Shown here: positions 33,595-42,283 of the stretch, one piece after another
Layout: the number at the start of each line of letters is the position of its first letter
How positions within the stretch are numbered: the stretch's first letter is position 1
Program-made: the position numbers and the translations under genes
Notes under the pieces: model-generated
What the model was told of the DNA's origin: nothing
The model's database searches: none
Seen by the model: the letters and a program-made list of their open reading frames with translations, nothing else
NCBI GenBank assembly: GCA_002422945.1
Contig: DITW01000069.1
Location: 5,590 to 69,589 of the forward strand
DNA from: Sphingomonadales bacterium UBA6174
GTDB taxonomy: Bacteria > Pseudomonadota > Alphaproteobacteria > Sphingomonadales > Sphingomonadaceae
Direction: 5' to 3'
DNA length: 64,000 bases

Positions 33595-34422
33595 TCAATA
33601 TTTCACGTTTTTCGTAAAGCCGCCGTCGACGGTGAGATTGACCCCGGTGATCCATGAGGCGCGGGCCGAGGCGAGATAGAGCACCGCATCAGCGATTTCA
33701 TCCGGCCGGCCAAAGCGTCCCGATGGGTGGCGCAGGCGGTTGGATTCATAATAATCGGGCATGTTTTCCTGCAAAAAGCCCCAACTGCCATCCTCGACGA
33801 ATATCGGGCCGGGGCAGACGCAATTGCAGCGGATGCCATGCTTCATATAGTCCTGCGACAATTGATGGGTGTAGTTGATCAACGCCGCCTTCATCGCGCC
33901 ATAGCTGAGACCCGCCTCGCCAAAGGCGTGGTTCTCGATCGCAGTGATTGTCGACATCTGGACGAATGCCGCCGCATTCGACTGTTTGAGATAAGGCAGG
34001 GCCGTATCGAACATTGCCACTGCCGACATCAGATCGACATTGTAATTGATGTCCCAACCCTTGCGGCTGCGCGGAATGCCGCCCAAGGCGCTGGCGTTCG
34101 AGACGACGATGTCGATCCCGCCCATGTCCTTGGCCGCCTGTTCGACCCAGGCCGTGACCTGATCGAAATAGCCGCAATCGACGACTGAACCGAACACCGT
34201 GCCCCGCTTGGACAGCGCCGCGACCGCCTCTTCAATCCCTTCGCCATGCAGGGGATTGGCGAAGACCTCTTCGTCGCTGGGGTTGGGCTGTTCGCCGCGT
34301 GCACGACGGCCACAGAAGCTGACAATCGCGCCTTCATCGAGAAAACGTTCGACCATACGGCGTCCCAGCCCGCGTGTGGCCGCGCTGACGATGACTTTCT
34401 TGCCTTTCAGTTCAAGATCCAT
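33595..34422 (-). CDS. SDR family oxidoreductase
   Basis: 275 residues with VSAATRGLGRRMVERFLDEG, an Arg-rich beta-2 end (CGRRARGEQ, NADP-like), SNASALGG in place of NNAG, the Ser region MSTITAIENHAF, and SYGAMKAALINYTHQLSQ with catalytic Tyr and Lys. The C-terminus is VNLTVDGGFTKNVKY. It resembles the SDR at 23269 in length, motif changes and C-terminus. The ATG has GAGGAG upstream. It is third in the operon behind the Rieske oxygenase and VOC genes and may oxidise the hydroxylated product of that oxygenase. Confidence 0.88.
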   Translation of the reverse strand: MDLELKGKKVIVSAATRGLGRRMVERFLDEGAIVSFCGRRARGEQPNPSDEEVFANPLHGEGIEEAVAALSKRGTVFGSVVDCGYFDQVTAWVEQAAKDMGGIDIVVSNASALGGIPRSRKGWDINYNVDLMSAVAMFDTALPYLKQSNAAAFVQMSTITAIENHAFGEAGLSYGAMKAALINYTHQLSQDYMKHGIRCNCVCPGPIFVEDGSWGFLQENMPDYYESNRLRHPSGRFGRPDEIADAVLYLASARASWITGVNLTVDGGFTKNVKY

Positions 34423-34452
34423 GAAATGCTCCTCGGATTATATTTTATCGTT

Positions 34453-34947
34453 TTAGATCGACGGCAATTGCTCGTTCGCGTGGATTTCGATCAACTCGAA
34501 CACATTGCCGAAAAAGTCGCGGCCATAGGTCGCGGCATAGCCCGATTTGCTGCCATCAGCGGCGGTCGATATGCTGGTTAGATCGGGCGCAGTGTGGAAG
34601 CGAATGCCCGCCGCCAGCATCTTGTTATAGACCGTCAGTATGTCATCCACCTGCAAGCAGAAATGGGTGTAGCCAAAGCGATTGACCCCCTCATTTGGAT
34701 GTTGAGGGTCGGCGCGTGGCGACAGATATTCGAACACTTCGATAAAGACATTGCCCAAACGGGCGACGAATTGCTTGCCCGCGCAGTCCTTCAACCCGAC
34801 AATCGCATCGATCATGTCATTGCCGGCCTCCCAAGCCACCGCCGAGATTTCCTCCGCGCCGAGCAGATCAATGTAAAATCGCCGTGCCAGATCGATGTCC
34901 GGCACCGATACCGCGACATGATGGACGCCCTTGATGTGCGACCTCAC
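34453..34947 (-). CDS. VOC family protein (glyoxalase/dioxygenase fold)
   Basis: 164 residues starting at GTG 34947, which overlaps the Rieske stop as GTGA, with GGAGGG upstream. Two beta-alpha-beta-beta-beta modules are visible. Probable metal ligands are His in GVHHVAVSV, Glu in IEVFEYL, His in YTHFCLQV and Glu in FELIEIH, so the metal site looks intact. VOC members include glyoxalases, methylmalonyl-CoA epimerases and extradiol dioxygenases. As the second gene after a Rieske oxygenase it might be a ring-cleaving dioxygenase or isomerase, but no family-specific motif settles this. Confidence 0.88.
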   Translation of the reverse strand: MRSHIKGVHHVAVSVPDIDLARRFYIDLLGAEEISAVAWEAGNDMIDAIVGLKDCAGKQFVARLGNVFIEVFEYLSPRADPQHPNEGVNRFGYTHFCLQVDDILTVYNKMLAAGIRFHTAPDLTSISTAADGSKSGYAATYGRDFFGNVFELIEIHANEQLPSI

Positions 34948-36320
34948 TTCTTGCCCTCCAGATATTTGTCGAGCGTATCCTGCACATGGCGGATGCGGGA
35001 TTCCTGATAGGTGGAGAGCGTCGCCGCGCCCTTGTGGCTCGCGTACATGCCCTCGCGCTGCCAACGCATGATGTCTGTATCCTGATCGAGCACGCTGGCA
35101 AGGAACGGGTCCATGCCCTCGACGCTGGCAAAGGCTTCGTCTTCGCCGATTTCGATCAGTTCCGCGACATCGAAAGCGCCATTATTTGCGGGCTTGGGCC
35201 TGAGCACCATCTGGTCGAAGATCGACTTGTCCGGATCATGGCCATCGGGGCGGAATGTCTGGATCAACGCCAGACCCGGCGCGGGGTAGAAGGCCACGTT
35301 CGGGAAAACATTATATTTCAATGAGTCGATCATTTCCGGCACGGAGAAGTTGGAATAATCCAGCCCATAATCGGCCAGCATCTGGGCTTTGACCTGTTCG
35401 GCCATGACCCAGCGCGCGGTCTTGCCCTCTGGCACGATCGCGCGCTCGCCGACAATCGACCCATCGCCGACCAGCATGGAATCGAGCAACGCCTGCTGGC
35501 TCATTTCCACTGAAGATGTCGGGCTGGGCGTTGCCATGGCGCACAGGTCGCGGCTGATATGATCGCTGAAAATATCGTGCTGCATATTGTGGTCGCCGAC
35601 CACATTGGTCATTTCAGGATGCACATAGGGCGTGTGATACGCCTCCATGAACGCATCTTGCGCCAGCTTCCAATTGCCCGGCAAATGCTTGCGGACATGG
35701 GTGTGGACATACCAGCCGGTCAGATCCCAATTGCGGAAATGGTCGGGCAGGACTTCGAGATAGTCCAACAGGCTGGGCGCATCCTTGTCGAAATTGATGA
35801 AGACAAAGCCGTTCCAGCTTTCGACCCGCACTTCCGGCAGGCACACCTTGGCGCGGTCGAGTTGTGGGAATTCCCATTCGCACGGGATGTTCTTGACCGT
35901 ACCTTCAAGGTTCCATTCCCATGCATGATAAGGGCAGCGCAATGACGGCGCCCAACCGGCATCGCCCGATGGCTTCAGCTTGGTGCCGCGATGCAGGCAG
36001 CTATTGTAATAGCCCTTGAGGCCGTGTTCCGTGCGGACGATGACAATCGAGAGGCGCGCCAGATCATAGACATAATAATCGCCGACTTCGGCCACATGTT
36101 CATCGCGACAGGCGAATTGCCACACCCGCTTCCACATATGTTCGATTTCGCGGTTGAAGAAATCGGGGCTGGTGTAGCGGTCGAACGGGATGTCGCGCAA
36201 ATTCTGATCGGGGTTCGATTGCGCCTTCAATACATCCGGTAAAGCGCCATCGCGCTGCGCGATGTCCTGCCATGTGTTGTCGGGATAATGCGCGCGCACC
36301 AGCGCCTGAATGTCGTTCAT
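34944..36320 (-). CDS. Rieske aromatic ring-hydroxylating oxygenase, alpha subunit
   Basis: 458 residues from ATG 36320 with GAGGAG 8 bases upstream. Rieske ligands are in YNSCLHRGTKLKPSGDAGWAPSLRCPYHAWEWNLEG (CxH...CxxH). The catalytic iron site is in NWKLAQDAFMEAYHTPYVHPEM (Glu, His, His). The length and the NIPCEWEFPQLD segment resemble the large alpha subunits that act without a beta subunit. It heads the operon Rieske-VOC-SDR. It is only distantly like the Rieske protein at 31558, so the region carries two different oxygenases, neither with its own electron-transfer partners. Confidence 0.93.
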   Translation of the reverse strand: MNDIQALVRAHYPDNTWQDIAQRDGALPDVLKAQSNPDQNLRDIPFDRYTSPDFFNREIEHMWKRVWQFACRDEHVAEVGDYYVYDLARLSIVIVRTEHGLKGYYNSCLHRGTKLKPSGDAGWAPSLRCPYHAWEWNLEGTVKNIPCEWEFPQLDRAKVCLPEVRVESWNGFVFINFDKDAPSLLDYLEVLPDHFRNWDLTGWYVHTHVRKHLPGNWKLAQDAFMEAYHTPYVHPEMTNVVGDHNMQHDIFSDHISRDLCAMATPSPTSSVEMSQQALLDSMLVGDGSIVGERAIVPEGKTARWVMAEQVKAQMLADYGLDYSNFSVPEMIDSLKYNVFPNVAFYPAPGLALIQTFRPDGHDPDKSIFDQMVLRPKPANNGAFDVAELIEIGEDEAFASVEGMDPFLASVLDQDTDIMRWQREGMYASHKGAATLSTYQESRIRHVQDTLDKYLEGKK

Positions 36321-36372
36321 TTGTCCGCTCCTCAGGGAGAATCGCCTTATCTGGCATTCAATCCATGCGGTT

Positions 36373-36396
36373 AAATATGAACCATCGCTCATATTT
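36373..36396 (-). promoter_or_regulatory. 24-bp perfect palindrome upstream of the Rieske operon
   Basis: AAATATGA-N8-TCATATTT has fully matched 8-bp arms. It sits 53 bases upstream of the start at 36320 in an AT-rich patch, and a further CATATT half-site lies about 14 bases beyond. It is a strong candidate operator for a TetR-like regulator. Confidence 0.6.
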
Positions 36397-36553
36397 GTCA
36401 ATGGCCCATATTCGCGTTGTTGAGTGGGCGTCATGCCCTTGAATTTACGGCATCCCATCTTACGTCTTTTGTGTTAGACTTTGCCAATGCCCGCCTGTTC
36501 GAGTGGGCGAAAAGATGCGTCATACCGGGCAGCAATTGTTCATGGAGAACAAG

Positions 36554-37009
36554 ATGCAATCTAGGCGGTATCAAAGTGTCTTGGCCCCTTTATGGCGCCA
36601 AAGATTGTTGCATCCAGCAGGTGTTGTCCTTGCGGTGGCGCTGGTCATTGGCGGTTTGAATATTGGCCTTGCGCCCGGTGTTGATGCCCAGCCCGCCAAG
36701 CCCGCCGCATCTGGCCCGGCCCCGGTGTATATCCCCGCCGTTCCCTTTCGCAACCGCAACAGATTCCCGCCCTATCCAAAAGATTCCTTCGAATTAGGCG
36801 AAGAGGGGACGGTAGGGATCAAGCTCATTGTGTCGGTCAATGGCCGGGTCAGCGACATCAGGGTGGTGAAATCCAGCGGGAGTCCGAGGCTCGATCGCGC
36901 TACTGCCCTGTGGATCAAGTCGCGCTGGCGTTACCATCCTGCCATGCTCAATAACGTGCCGGTCGCCTCGACCATCGCGTTCAACGTGACATTTGTTCTC
37001 AAAAAGTAA
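36554..37009 (+). CDS. TonB C-terminal domain protein
   Basis: 151 residues from ATG 36554 (GGAG about 6 bases upstream; ATG 36542 is an alternative). A basic N-terminus and one membrane helix (VVLAVALVIGGLNIGLA) are followed by a short Pro/Ala linker and a TonB_C fold: FPPYPKDSFELGEEGTVGIKLIVSVNGRVSDIRVVKSSGSPRLDRATALWIKSRWRYHP. It is shorter than true TonB (about 240 residues) and has no exbB/exbD neighbours. It may be a TonB-like accessory or periplasmic protein rather than the main energy transducer. It stands just before the phosphatase/STAS genes with a 55-base gap. Confidence 0.8.
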   Translation: MQSRRYQSVLAPLWRQRLLHPAGVVLAVALVIGGLNIGLAPGVDAQPAKPAASGPAPVYIPAVPFRNRNRFPPYPKDSFELGEEGTVGIKLIVSVNGRVSDIRVVKSSGSPRLDRATALWIKSRWRYHPAMLNNVPVASTIAFNVTFVLKK

Positions 37010-37064
37010 TTAGGCGTGGCGCACGGCGTGCTTTGAAAAATGAACTCAACCCTGAGTGCAGACA

Positions 37065-39296
37065 ATGAACAGCCTTCCCGCAGTTGAAAAATTCGAACCT
37101 GTCGCCGCCAGTGATGTAGTCTCGGCCAACCCCCGGATTATCTGGTGGCTGAAGGCGATTTCGCGCGCGATCAGCGTGCTGGCGATGACTGTCGGCGCGT
37201 TGGTGGTGATTGGTGGCGTGCTGGACATTGCCTTGTTGAAAAACCTCCTCACCGGGCAGGAAACGGCATCTCCCAATGCCGCCATCGCGATTGGCCTGAT
37301 CGGCGTTGCATTATGGCAATTGCAGGACGGGGAAGCCGATAATGCCGGAGAGGTGCAGTTGAAGCCGCGCCATCGATTGGCGCGGCTATGCGCGATGGGC
37401 GCGGCATTGATCGGGCTGGTCACTATCGCCGAATATATTTTCGACCGGGATTTAGGTGTCGACCATTTGCTGTTTGCCGAACCGCAATCTTCTGTCGGGA
37501 CATCGATGATGGACCGTATGGCGCCCGGCACCGCCGTCAGCCTGGTGATCCTTGGCGGTGCGTTGCTGCAAATGAGCAGGCGGATGGAACATTGGTCGAC
37601 GCAGGTGCTGGCGCTGGCAGTCGGCTGGATCGCGTTTCTGGCCTGTCTCGGGCATCTCTATGGTGCGGAATTGCTATATGGCGTCGTGTGCATCGGCGGG
37701 GATTGCGAGGCGACGAGCAACCTGCCGCGTTATGCGGCGGTGGCCTTGCCGACCGCATTGATGCTGGGCCTGCTTGCTTATGGCTTGCTCGCCAGCCGTC
37801 CGCATGATGGCCTGATGAAGATCATCAGCTCTGACAGCACGGGCGGGCTGGTCGCGCGGCGGATCTTGCCGGCGGCGATCGTGTTTCCGACCGCTTTTGG
37901 CTGGTTGAACGTGTCGCTGCTCGACACGGATTTTATCCAGCCCGATCTTGGCGCGGCGCTGGTGGCGGGGATCGACGTGATTGCCGTGGGCGGCGTGCTG
38001 TGGTGGAGTTCATGGTCACTCTATCGGATCGATGTGCAGCGCCGTCTGACGGAACGGGAATTGGCGCAGGTGCGCGAACGGGAAATAGAGATCGGCTATC
38101 GCATTCAGCGGACCTTGCTGTTCGATTATCCCCCGCATGATTTGCCTTGGGCGCGATTTGCGGCGCTCACGATCCCGTCTGACCGGATCGATGGCGATTT
38201 CTTTGATTTTCTCGTCCATACGGATCGTCAGATCGATGTCATTCTTGGCGATGTGATGGGCAAGGGCGTGCCTGCCGCCCTGCTGGGCGCGGCGACAAAG
38301 ACGCATTTGCTCCGCGCGTTCAGCCATTTGATCGCGATTGGCAATGATCGTGCGTCGCTGCCAGAGCCTAAGGACATCATCACCCTTGCCAATTCCCATA
38401 TCGCCAATGAACTGATCGCGCTCGATAGTTTCGTGACCGTTTGTTACGCGCGGTTCGATCTGGATCGCGATCGCCTGATCTTTGTCGATTGCGGCCATAC
38501 CCATACGATCCATTATCAGCAGCAGACCGGGAATTGTGTCTTGTTGGCAGGCGAAAATATGCCGCTTGGCCTCGATGCCCATGAAATCTACACCCAATAT
38601 GAAATCGAGATCATGCCCGGCGATTTGCTGGTCTTTTATTCTGACGGCGTGACCGAGGCCCGCACGCGCACAGGTGAATTGTTCGGTGTTGAGCGGCTGG
38701 TCGATCTGGTGCAGACCCATGCCGATCTCGATCCGGAAGAACTGACCAAGCGGCTGCGGGCGGCGGTGGAGGCATTTTCAGGCTCTGGCAGCTTTGCGGA
38801 TGACCTGACGTGCGTGTCGGTGAAGCTGAAGGAACACCGCCTGCCCGGACCATTGCGTCGTGCGGAAATGGCTATTTCCAGTGATTTGAAGGAATTGGCG
38901 ATTGTCCGTGACTTTGTCGAGCAAATGGCGAGCAAGGGCGTGCTGAGCGTGGACAAGGTCAATAGCTTGAAGCGCGCGGTGTCGGAGGCCGCGAGTAACA
39001 TCATCATCCATGCCTATGATCGCAGGCCGGATCGCAGGATCGAACTGGATGTCGAGGTCTTTGCCGACCGCGTCGTAGTGCGGCTGCATCATCTCGGCAT
39101 GAGTTTCGATCCGCAACAAGTGTCGGCCCCTAAATTCGACGGCTCGCAAGAAGGAGGCTTCGGCATCTACATCATCGCCCAATCCGTTGATGAAGTGCGC
39201 TATTATGTCGATGACCGTGGGCGGAACTGCATTGCGCTCGTCAAATGGGCGGATCAGCCGGATGAAAGGAGGAGTCACGATGCAAGTGACATCTGA
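37065..39296 (+). CDS. Membrane SpoIIE-type PP2C phosphatase fused to RsbW-like ATPase domain
   Basis: 743 residues from ATG 37065 (GTG 37056 possible). About eight membrane helices (residues 25-325) form a MASE-like sensor, followed by a short coiled coil (RRLTERELAQVREREIEIGYRIQRTL). The SpoIIE phosphatase domain keeps its metal motifs: DGDFFDF, ILGDVMGKGVPAALLGA, FVDCGHTHTI, LLVFYSDGVTEAR, FADDLTCVSV. The C-terminus is an HATPase_c/RsbW-like domain with N-box RAVSEAASNIIIHAY and G-box GGFGIYII. A phosphatase and a kinase-type domain in one chain, with the STAS protein overlapping by 17 bases, make a compact partner-switching module. It probably dephosphorylates and rephosphorylates the STAS protein in response to a membrane signal. 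Confidence 0.9.
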   Translation: MNSLPAVEKFEPVAASDVVSANPRIIWWLKAISRAISVLAMTVGALVVIGGVLDIALLKNLLTGQETASPNAAIAIGLIGVALWQLQDGEADNAGEVQLKPRHRLARLCAMGAALIGLVTIAEYIFDRDLGVDHLLFAEPQSSVGTSMMDRMAPGTAVSLVILGGALLQMSRRMEHWSTQVLALAVGWIAFLACLGHLYGAELLYGVVCIGGDCEATSNLPRYAAVALPTALMLGLLAYGLLASRPHDGLMKIISSDSTGGLVARRILPAAIVFPTAFGWLNVSLLDTDFIQPDLGAALVAGIDVIAVGGVLWWSSWSLYRIDVQRRLTERELAQVREREIEIGYRIQRTLLFDYPPHDLPWARFAALTIPSDRIDGDFFDFLVHTDRQIDVILGDVMGKGVPAALLGAATKTHLLRAFSHLIAIGNDRASLPEPKDIITLANSHIANELIALDSFVTVCYARFDLDRDRLIFVDCGHTHTIHYQQQTGNCVLLAGENMPLGLDAHEIYTQYEIEIMPGDLLVFYSDGVTEARTRTGELFGVERLVDLVQTHADLDPEELTKRLRAAVEAFSGSGSFADDLTCVSVKLKEHRLPGPLRRAEMAISSDLKELAIVRDFVEQMASKGVLSVDKVNSLKRAVSEAASNIIIHAYDRRPDRRIELDVEVFADRVVVRLHHLGMSFDPQQVSAPKFDGSQEGGFGIYIIAQSVDEVRYYVDDRGRNCIALVKWADQPDERRSHDASDI

Positions 39297-39612
39297 ATTG
39301 GTCGGCAATGTCCATCTTGTCACGCTAGATGGCGAATTGGACGCGAGCAACGTCACTTATTTCAAGGAGATGGTGCTGCCATTATTGGCCTCGCCGATCA
39401 AGTTGGTGATCGACTTGTCGGGCATCCGATTTATCGACAGTTCCGGTATGGGCGCAATGATTTCATGCCAACGCCATGCGGCGGCGGTGGGAGGGCGTTT
39501 GAAATTGTGCGGCATGTCGCCAGAAGTCCGCGCGTCATTTGAATTGCTGCGGCTCCAGTCTATTCTCGACATCAGCAATACGCGCGAAGAGGCGCTACAA
39601 AGCTTTGCGTAA
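39280..39612 (+). CDS. STAS domain anti-sigma factor antagonist (RsbV/SpoIIAA-like)
   Basis: 110 residues from ATG 39280 with AAAGGAGGAG 5 bases upstream. The STAS pattern is VHLVTLDGELDASNVTYFKEMVLPLL, VIDLSGIRFIDSSGMGAMISCQRHAA. The Ser pair in IDSSGMG includes the residue normally phosphorylated by RsbW-type kinases. It lies immediately after, and overlaps, the phosphatase/ATPase fusion, so the two are coupled and are almost certainly partners. No sigma factor gene is nearby, so the downstream target of the switch is unclear; the next gene encodes a patatin-like lipase. Confidence 0.92.
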   Translation: MQVTSELVGNVHLVTLDGELDASNVTYFKEMVLPLLASPIKLVIDLSGIRFIDSSGMGAMISCQRHAAAVGGRLKLCGMSPEVRASFELLRLQSILDISNTREEALQSFA

Positions 39613-39669
39613 AGGAACAGGGAAATAGATTGAGTGTTGTAATCAAATAATTGTTATTGGGGAAAAATA

Positions 39670-42180
39670 TTGTCAGCTGCGCCATCAGTTCCACAGTTCA
39701 AGGAGAAAGACCTCCGGCTGGCACTGGTATGTTATGGCGGGATTTCGCTGGCGATTTATCAACATGGGATCACCAAGGAAATCCTCAAGCTGGTGCGCGC
39801 CTCCAAGGCCTATCACAGCGATCTGGGCGAGGCGGAGAAAACCCATCCGACGCGCAGTTTTCAATCGGTGGTCGGCGATAGCCCGGAATATAATACCGAA
39901 GCGGTCTATTTTGACCTGTTGCAGGCGATTGGCCGGGAAAATCTCGACCTCCGGGTGATTGTCGATGTGATCGCAGGGTCTTCGGCGGGCGGGATCAACG
40001 GGGTTGTGTTGGCGCGTGCGCTTGCCCATGATCTGCCGATTGAGCCATTGACCGATATGTGGATCAACGAGGCCGATATTGCGCGTGTGCTGGATATGAA
40101 GGCCAAGGCGCGGTTCTGGCATAAATGGTATCTGCGGCCCTTTATCGGGCCGTTGATCTGGCTGTTGTCCAAGCGGCATCTGATGCCGTTCGTGCCGGAC
40201 AGGGAGACGCGGAACAAGCTGTCCTTATTCCTGCGGTCGCGCTGGTTTCAGCCGCCATTGGACGGGCCGGGATTTTGCCATTTGCTGCTTGATGCGCTGG
40301 GTGCGATGGGAGAGCCGCGCTTCAGCACGGCATCCCTATTGCCTGCGGGGCACCGGCTTGATCTGTTGGTGACGGTCACCGATTTTTACGGAACCGAACG
40401 TTCGATCTATATTCATGACCCGCCGATTGTGCGGGAACGTGAGCATGGACATATTTTCCGCTTTGCCTTTGAACAATTCAAGGGCGGGGCGGTGCAAAGC
40501 GACTTCGATTCCTACAATCTGCCGTCGCTGGCCTTTGCGGCGCGGGCCACAGCCTCGTTTCCGGGCGCTTTTCCGCCGGTGCAAATCCATGAAATGGATG
40601 CGGCGCTGGCGGCGCGACGGCAATCATGGCCTGCGCGGGAGCAGTTTTTACGGACCAATTTCCGTCATTATTTCGCGTTCAATATGAACCCGGAAAGTGC
40701 CGTTTTCGTCGATGGCAGCATCCTCAACAACAAGCCGGTGTTCGAGGCGATGGAGGCGGCCAGCGCACATCCGGCCTTTCGCGAGGTTGACCGGCGGCTG
40801 GTCTATATCGATCCCCATCCGGGCAAGGCGCTGCGGTCGCGGCTGGGCGTCATGCCCGGCTTTATCCCGACCATTACCGGGGCGCTATCCGATCTGCCGC
40901 GCTATGAGCCGATCTTTAACGAACTTTCCCGGATCGAAATATTCAATGCCAATATAGGCCGGTTGAGAGAGGCGTTCGATTCCGCGACTCCACGCGTGCT
41001 GAAGTTGGTCGATGGCGTGGCCGGGGAGGCATTGAAACAATGCGCCGATGCGGCCCAGATCCGGCAATGGCGGCTGCAAGTGGCGCATTGCGTCAGTGCG
41101 CAAACCGCGTTGTTGTATAACAATTACATGCAGTTGATGATCGGTGCGGGGCTGGATTATCTCACCCGGCTGATTTGTGCCATTTGCGCCTATCCGATGG
41201 GGTCGGCGCGCGCCCATTGGGTCGCGAAAATCCTGCGCTTATGGGCGCACCAGACCGGCATCTATCGCAGCGCCTATGAAGTGCCGGCGCGTTTGGAAGA
41301 TGACGCCGCGATGCCGCCATTCATGCGCTTCGTCAGTAGCTTTGACCTGAGCTTTCGTCATCGCCGCATCCAATCGGTGATGCGCGCCATCAATCGCCTG
41401 CACCAACGATCCGGCGAGGTGGATGACGTTGTCCGGTTGCGGACGTCGCTTGATAGTCTGAAGCGCCGGTTATACCGCCAAGCGAGCGCACTACGCGCCT
41501 ATCAGAAGCATGATTTTCTGCGCGGCCAGACGGTGTCGCACGCGCGCGATCTGTTCAGCCGGGATCAGTTTGTCTCGTCCGTAGATGATCTCCCGGAAGT
41601 GCAGGAATTTACGACGTTCAATCGCAATGAAATCGGTGCGATCATCGAACAAATCGGTCTGGAATGCGATTTTGCGCGATTTACTCATGAAACCGATGAA
41701 ATCATGGGGTCGCTTGATGTGCAGGGGATCGTACCCCTGCTCCGTCGTGAACTGTTGGTGACCTATTTGGGATTCGATGTCTGGGATGTCGTTTCCTTTC
41801 CGATGATCAGTATGCAGGACCCACATGAAGCGCTGCAATTGACCGAGCTGCATGAAATCATCGTCGATCGCATCAGCCCGGATGATGCGACTATTTTGGC
41901 GGGTGAGGCATCGGTGCTGAAGGGCGGGGGCTTTGGTGGATTCGCCGGATTCTTCAGCCATGCCGCGCGTGAAAATGATTATCTTTGGGGGCGGCTCCAT
42001 GCCGTGGATCGGTTGATGGATATATTGGCGAGTTCAGTCGCACAGGATATGCCCGATGGCTTCGACATGCGCCCCTTCAAAAAGCGGGCGTTTGAGATCA
42101 TCCTGCGGGAAGAAGCCAAGCGCTTGCCGAATATGGCGGGCATGATCGCCAAGCTGCAACAACAGGTCGCGGATTTATAG
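39670..42180 (+). CDS. Large patatin-like phospholipase
   Basis: 836 residues from TTG 39670 (GGGGAA about 5-6 bases upstream). The patatin core is within the first 360 residues: oxyanion region ALVCYGGISLAIYQHG, nucleophile GSSAGG (GxSxG), and catalytic Asp in FVDGSILNN. A long C-terminal part (about 480 residues), helical and without a recognised domain, matches the size of the large patatin-related family (TIGR03607 type). Such enzymes hydrolyse acyl lipids at the membrane. It is about 57 bases after the STAS gene and could be the effector of that switch. Patatins also occur in antiphage systems, but no cyclic-nucleotide synthase is next to it. Confidence 0.88.
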   Translation: MSAAPSVPQFKEKDLRLALVCYGGISLAIYQHGITKEILKLVRASKAYHSDLGEAEKTHPTRSFQSVVGDSPEYNTEAVYFDLLQAIGRENLDLRVIVDVIAGSSAGGINGVVLARALAHDLPIEPLTDMWINEADIARVLDMKAKARFWHKWYLRPFIGPLIWLLSKRHLMPFVPDRETRNKLSLFLRSRWFQPPLDGPGFCHLLLDALGAMGEPRFSTASLLPAGHRLDLLVTVTDFYGTERSIYIHDPPIVREREHGHIFRFAFEQFKGGAVQSDFDSYNLPSLAFAARATASFPGAFPPVQIHEMDAALAARRQSWPAREQFLRTNFRHYFAFNMNPESAVFVDGSILNNKPVFEAMEAASAHPAFREVDRRLVYIDPHPGKALRSRLGVMPGFIPTITGALSDLPRYEPIFNELSRIEIFNANIGRLREAFDSATPRVLKLVDGVAGEALKQCADAAQIRQWRLQVAHCVSAQTALLYNNYMQLMIGAGLDYLTRLICAICAYPMGSARAHWVAKILRLWAHQTGIYRSAYEVPARLEDDAAMPPFMRFVSSFDLSFRHRRIQSVMRAINRLHQRSGEVDDVVRLRTSLDSLKRRLYRQASALRAYQKHDFLRGQTVSHARDLFSRDQFVSSVDDLPEVQEFTTFNRNEIGAIIEQIGLECDFARFTHETDEIMGSLDVQGIVPLLRRELLVTYLGFDVWDVVSFPMISMQDPHEALQLTELHEIIVDRISPDDATILAGEASVLKGGGFGGFAGFFSHAARENDYLWGRLHAVDRLMDILASSVAQDMPDGFDMRPFKKRAFEIILREEAKRLPNMAGMIAKLQQQVADL

Positions 42181-42212
42181 CTGCGGTTCCTGAATTGTTT
42201 ATTTTATTGTAT

Positions 42213-42252
42213 AAAAAAGGGGCCGAAACAGTGCGTTTCGACCCCATTTTTT
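42213..42252. terminator. Bidirectional rho-independent terminator
   Basis: The stem GGGGCCGAAAC/GTTTCGACCCC (one mismatch) has a 5-base loop, with A6 on its left and T6 on its right. U-tracts therefore exist on both strands. It lies between the convergent patatin (plus) and Flp pilin (minus) genes. Confidence 0.92.
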
Positions 42253-42283
42253 GCGTTTTGATATGTCTGAATAAAGGCGCCGA

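Noticed and set aside
39670..42180. Patatin-like lipase as part of a CBASS-type antiphage system
   Set aside because: No cyclic-nucleotide synthase, ubiquitin-like protein or HORMA gene is adjacent; the neighbours are the partner-switching genes.
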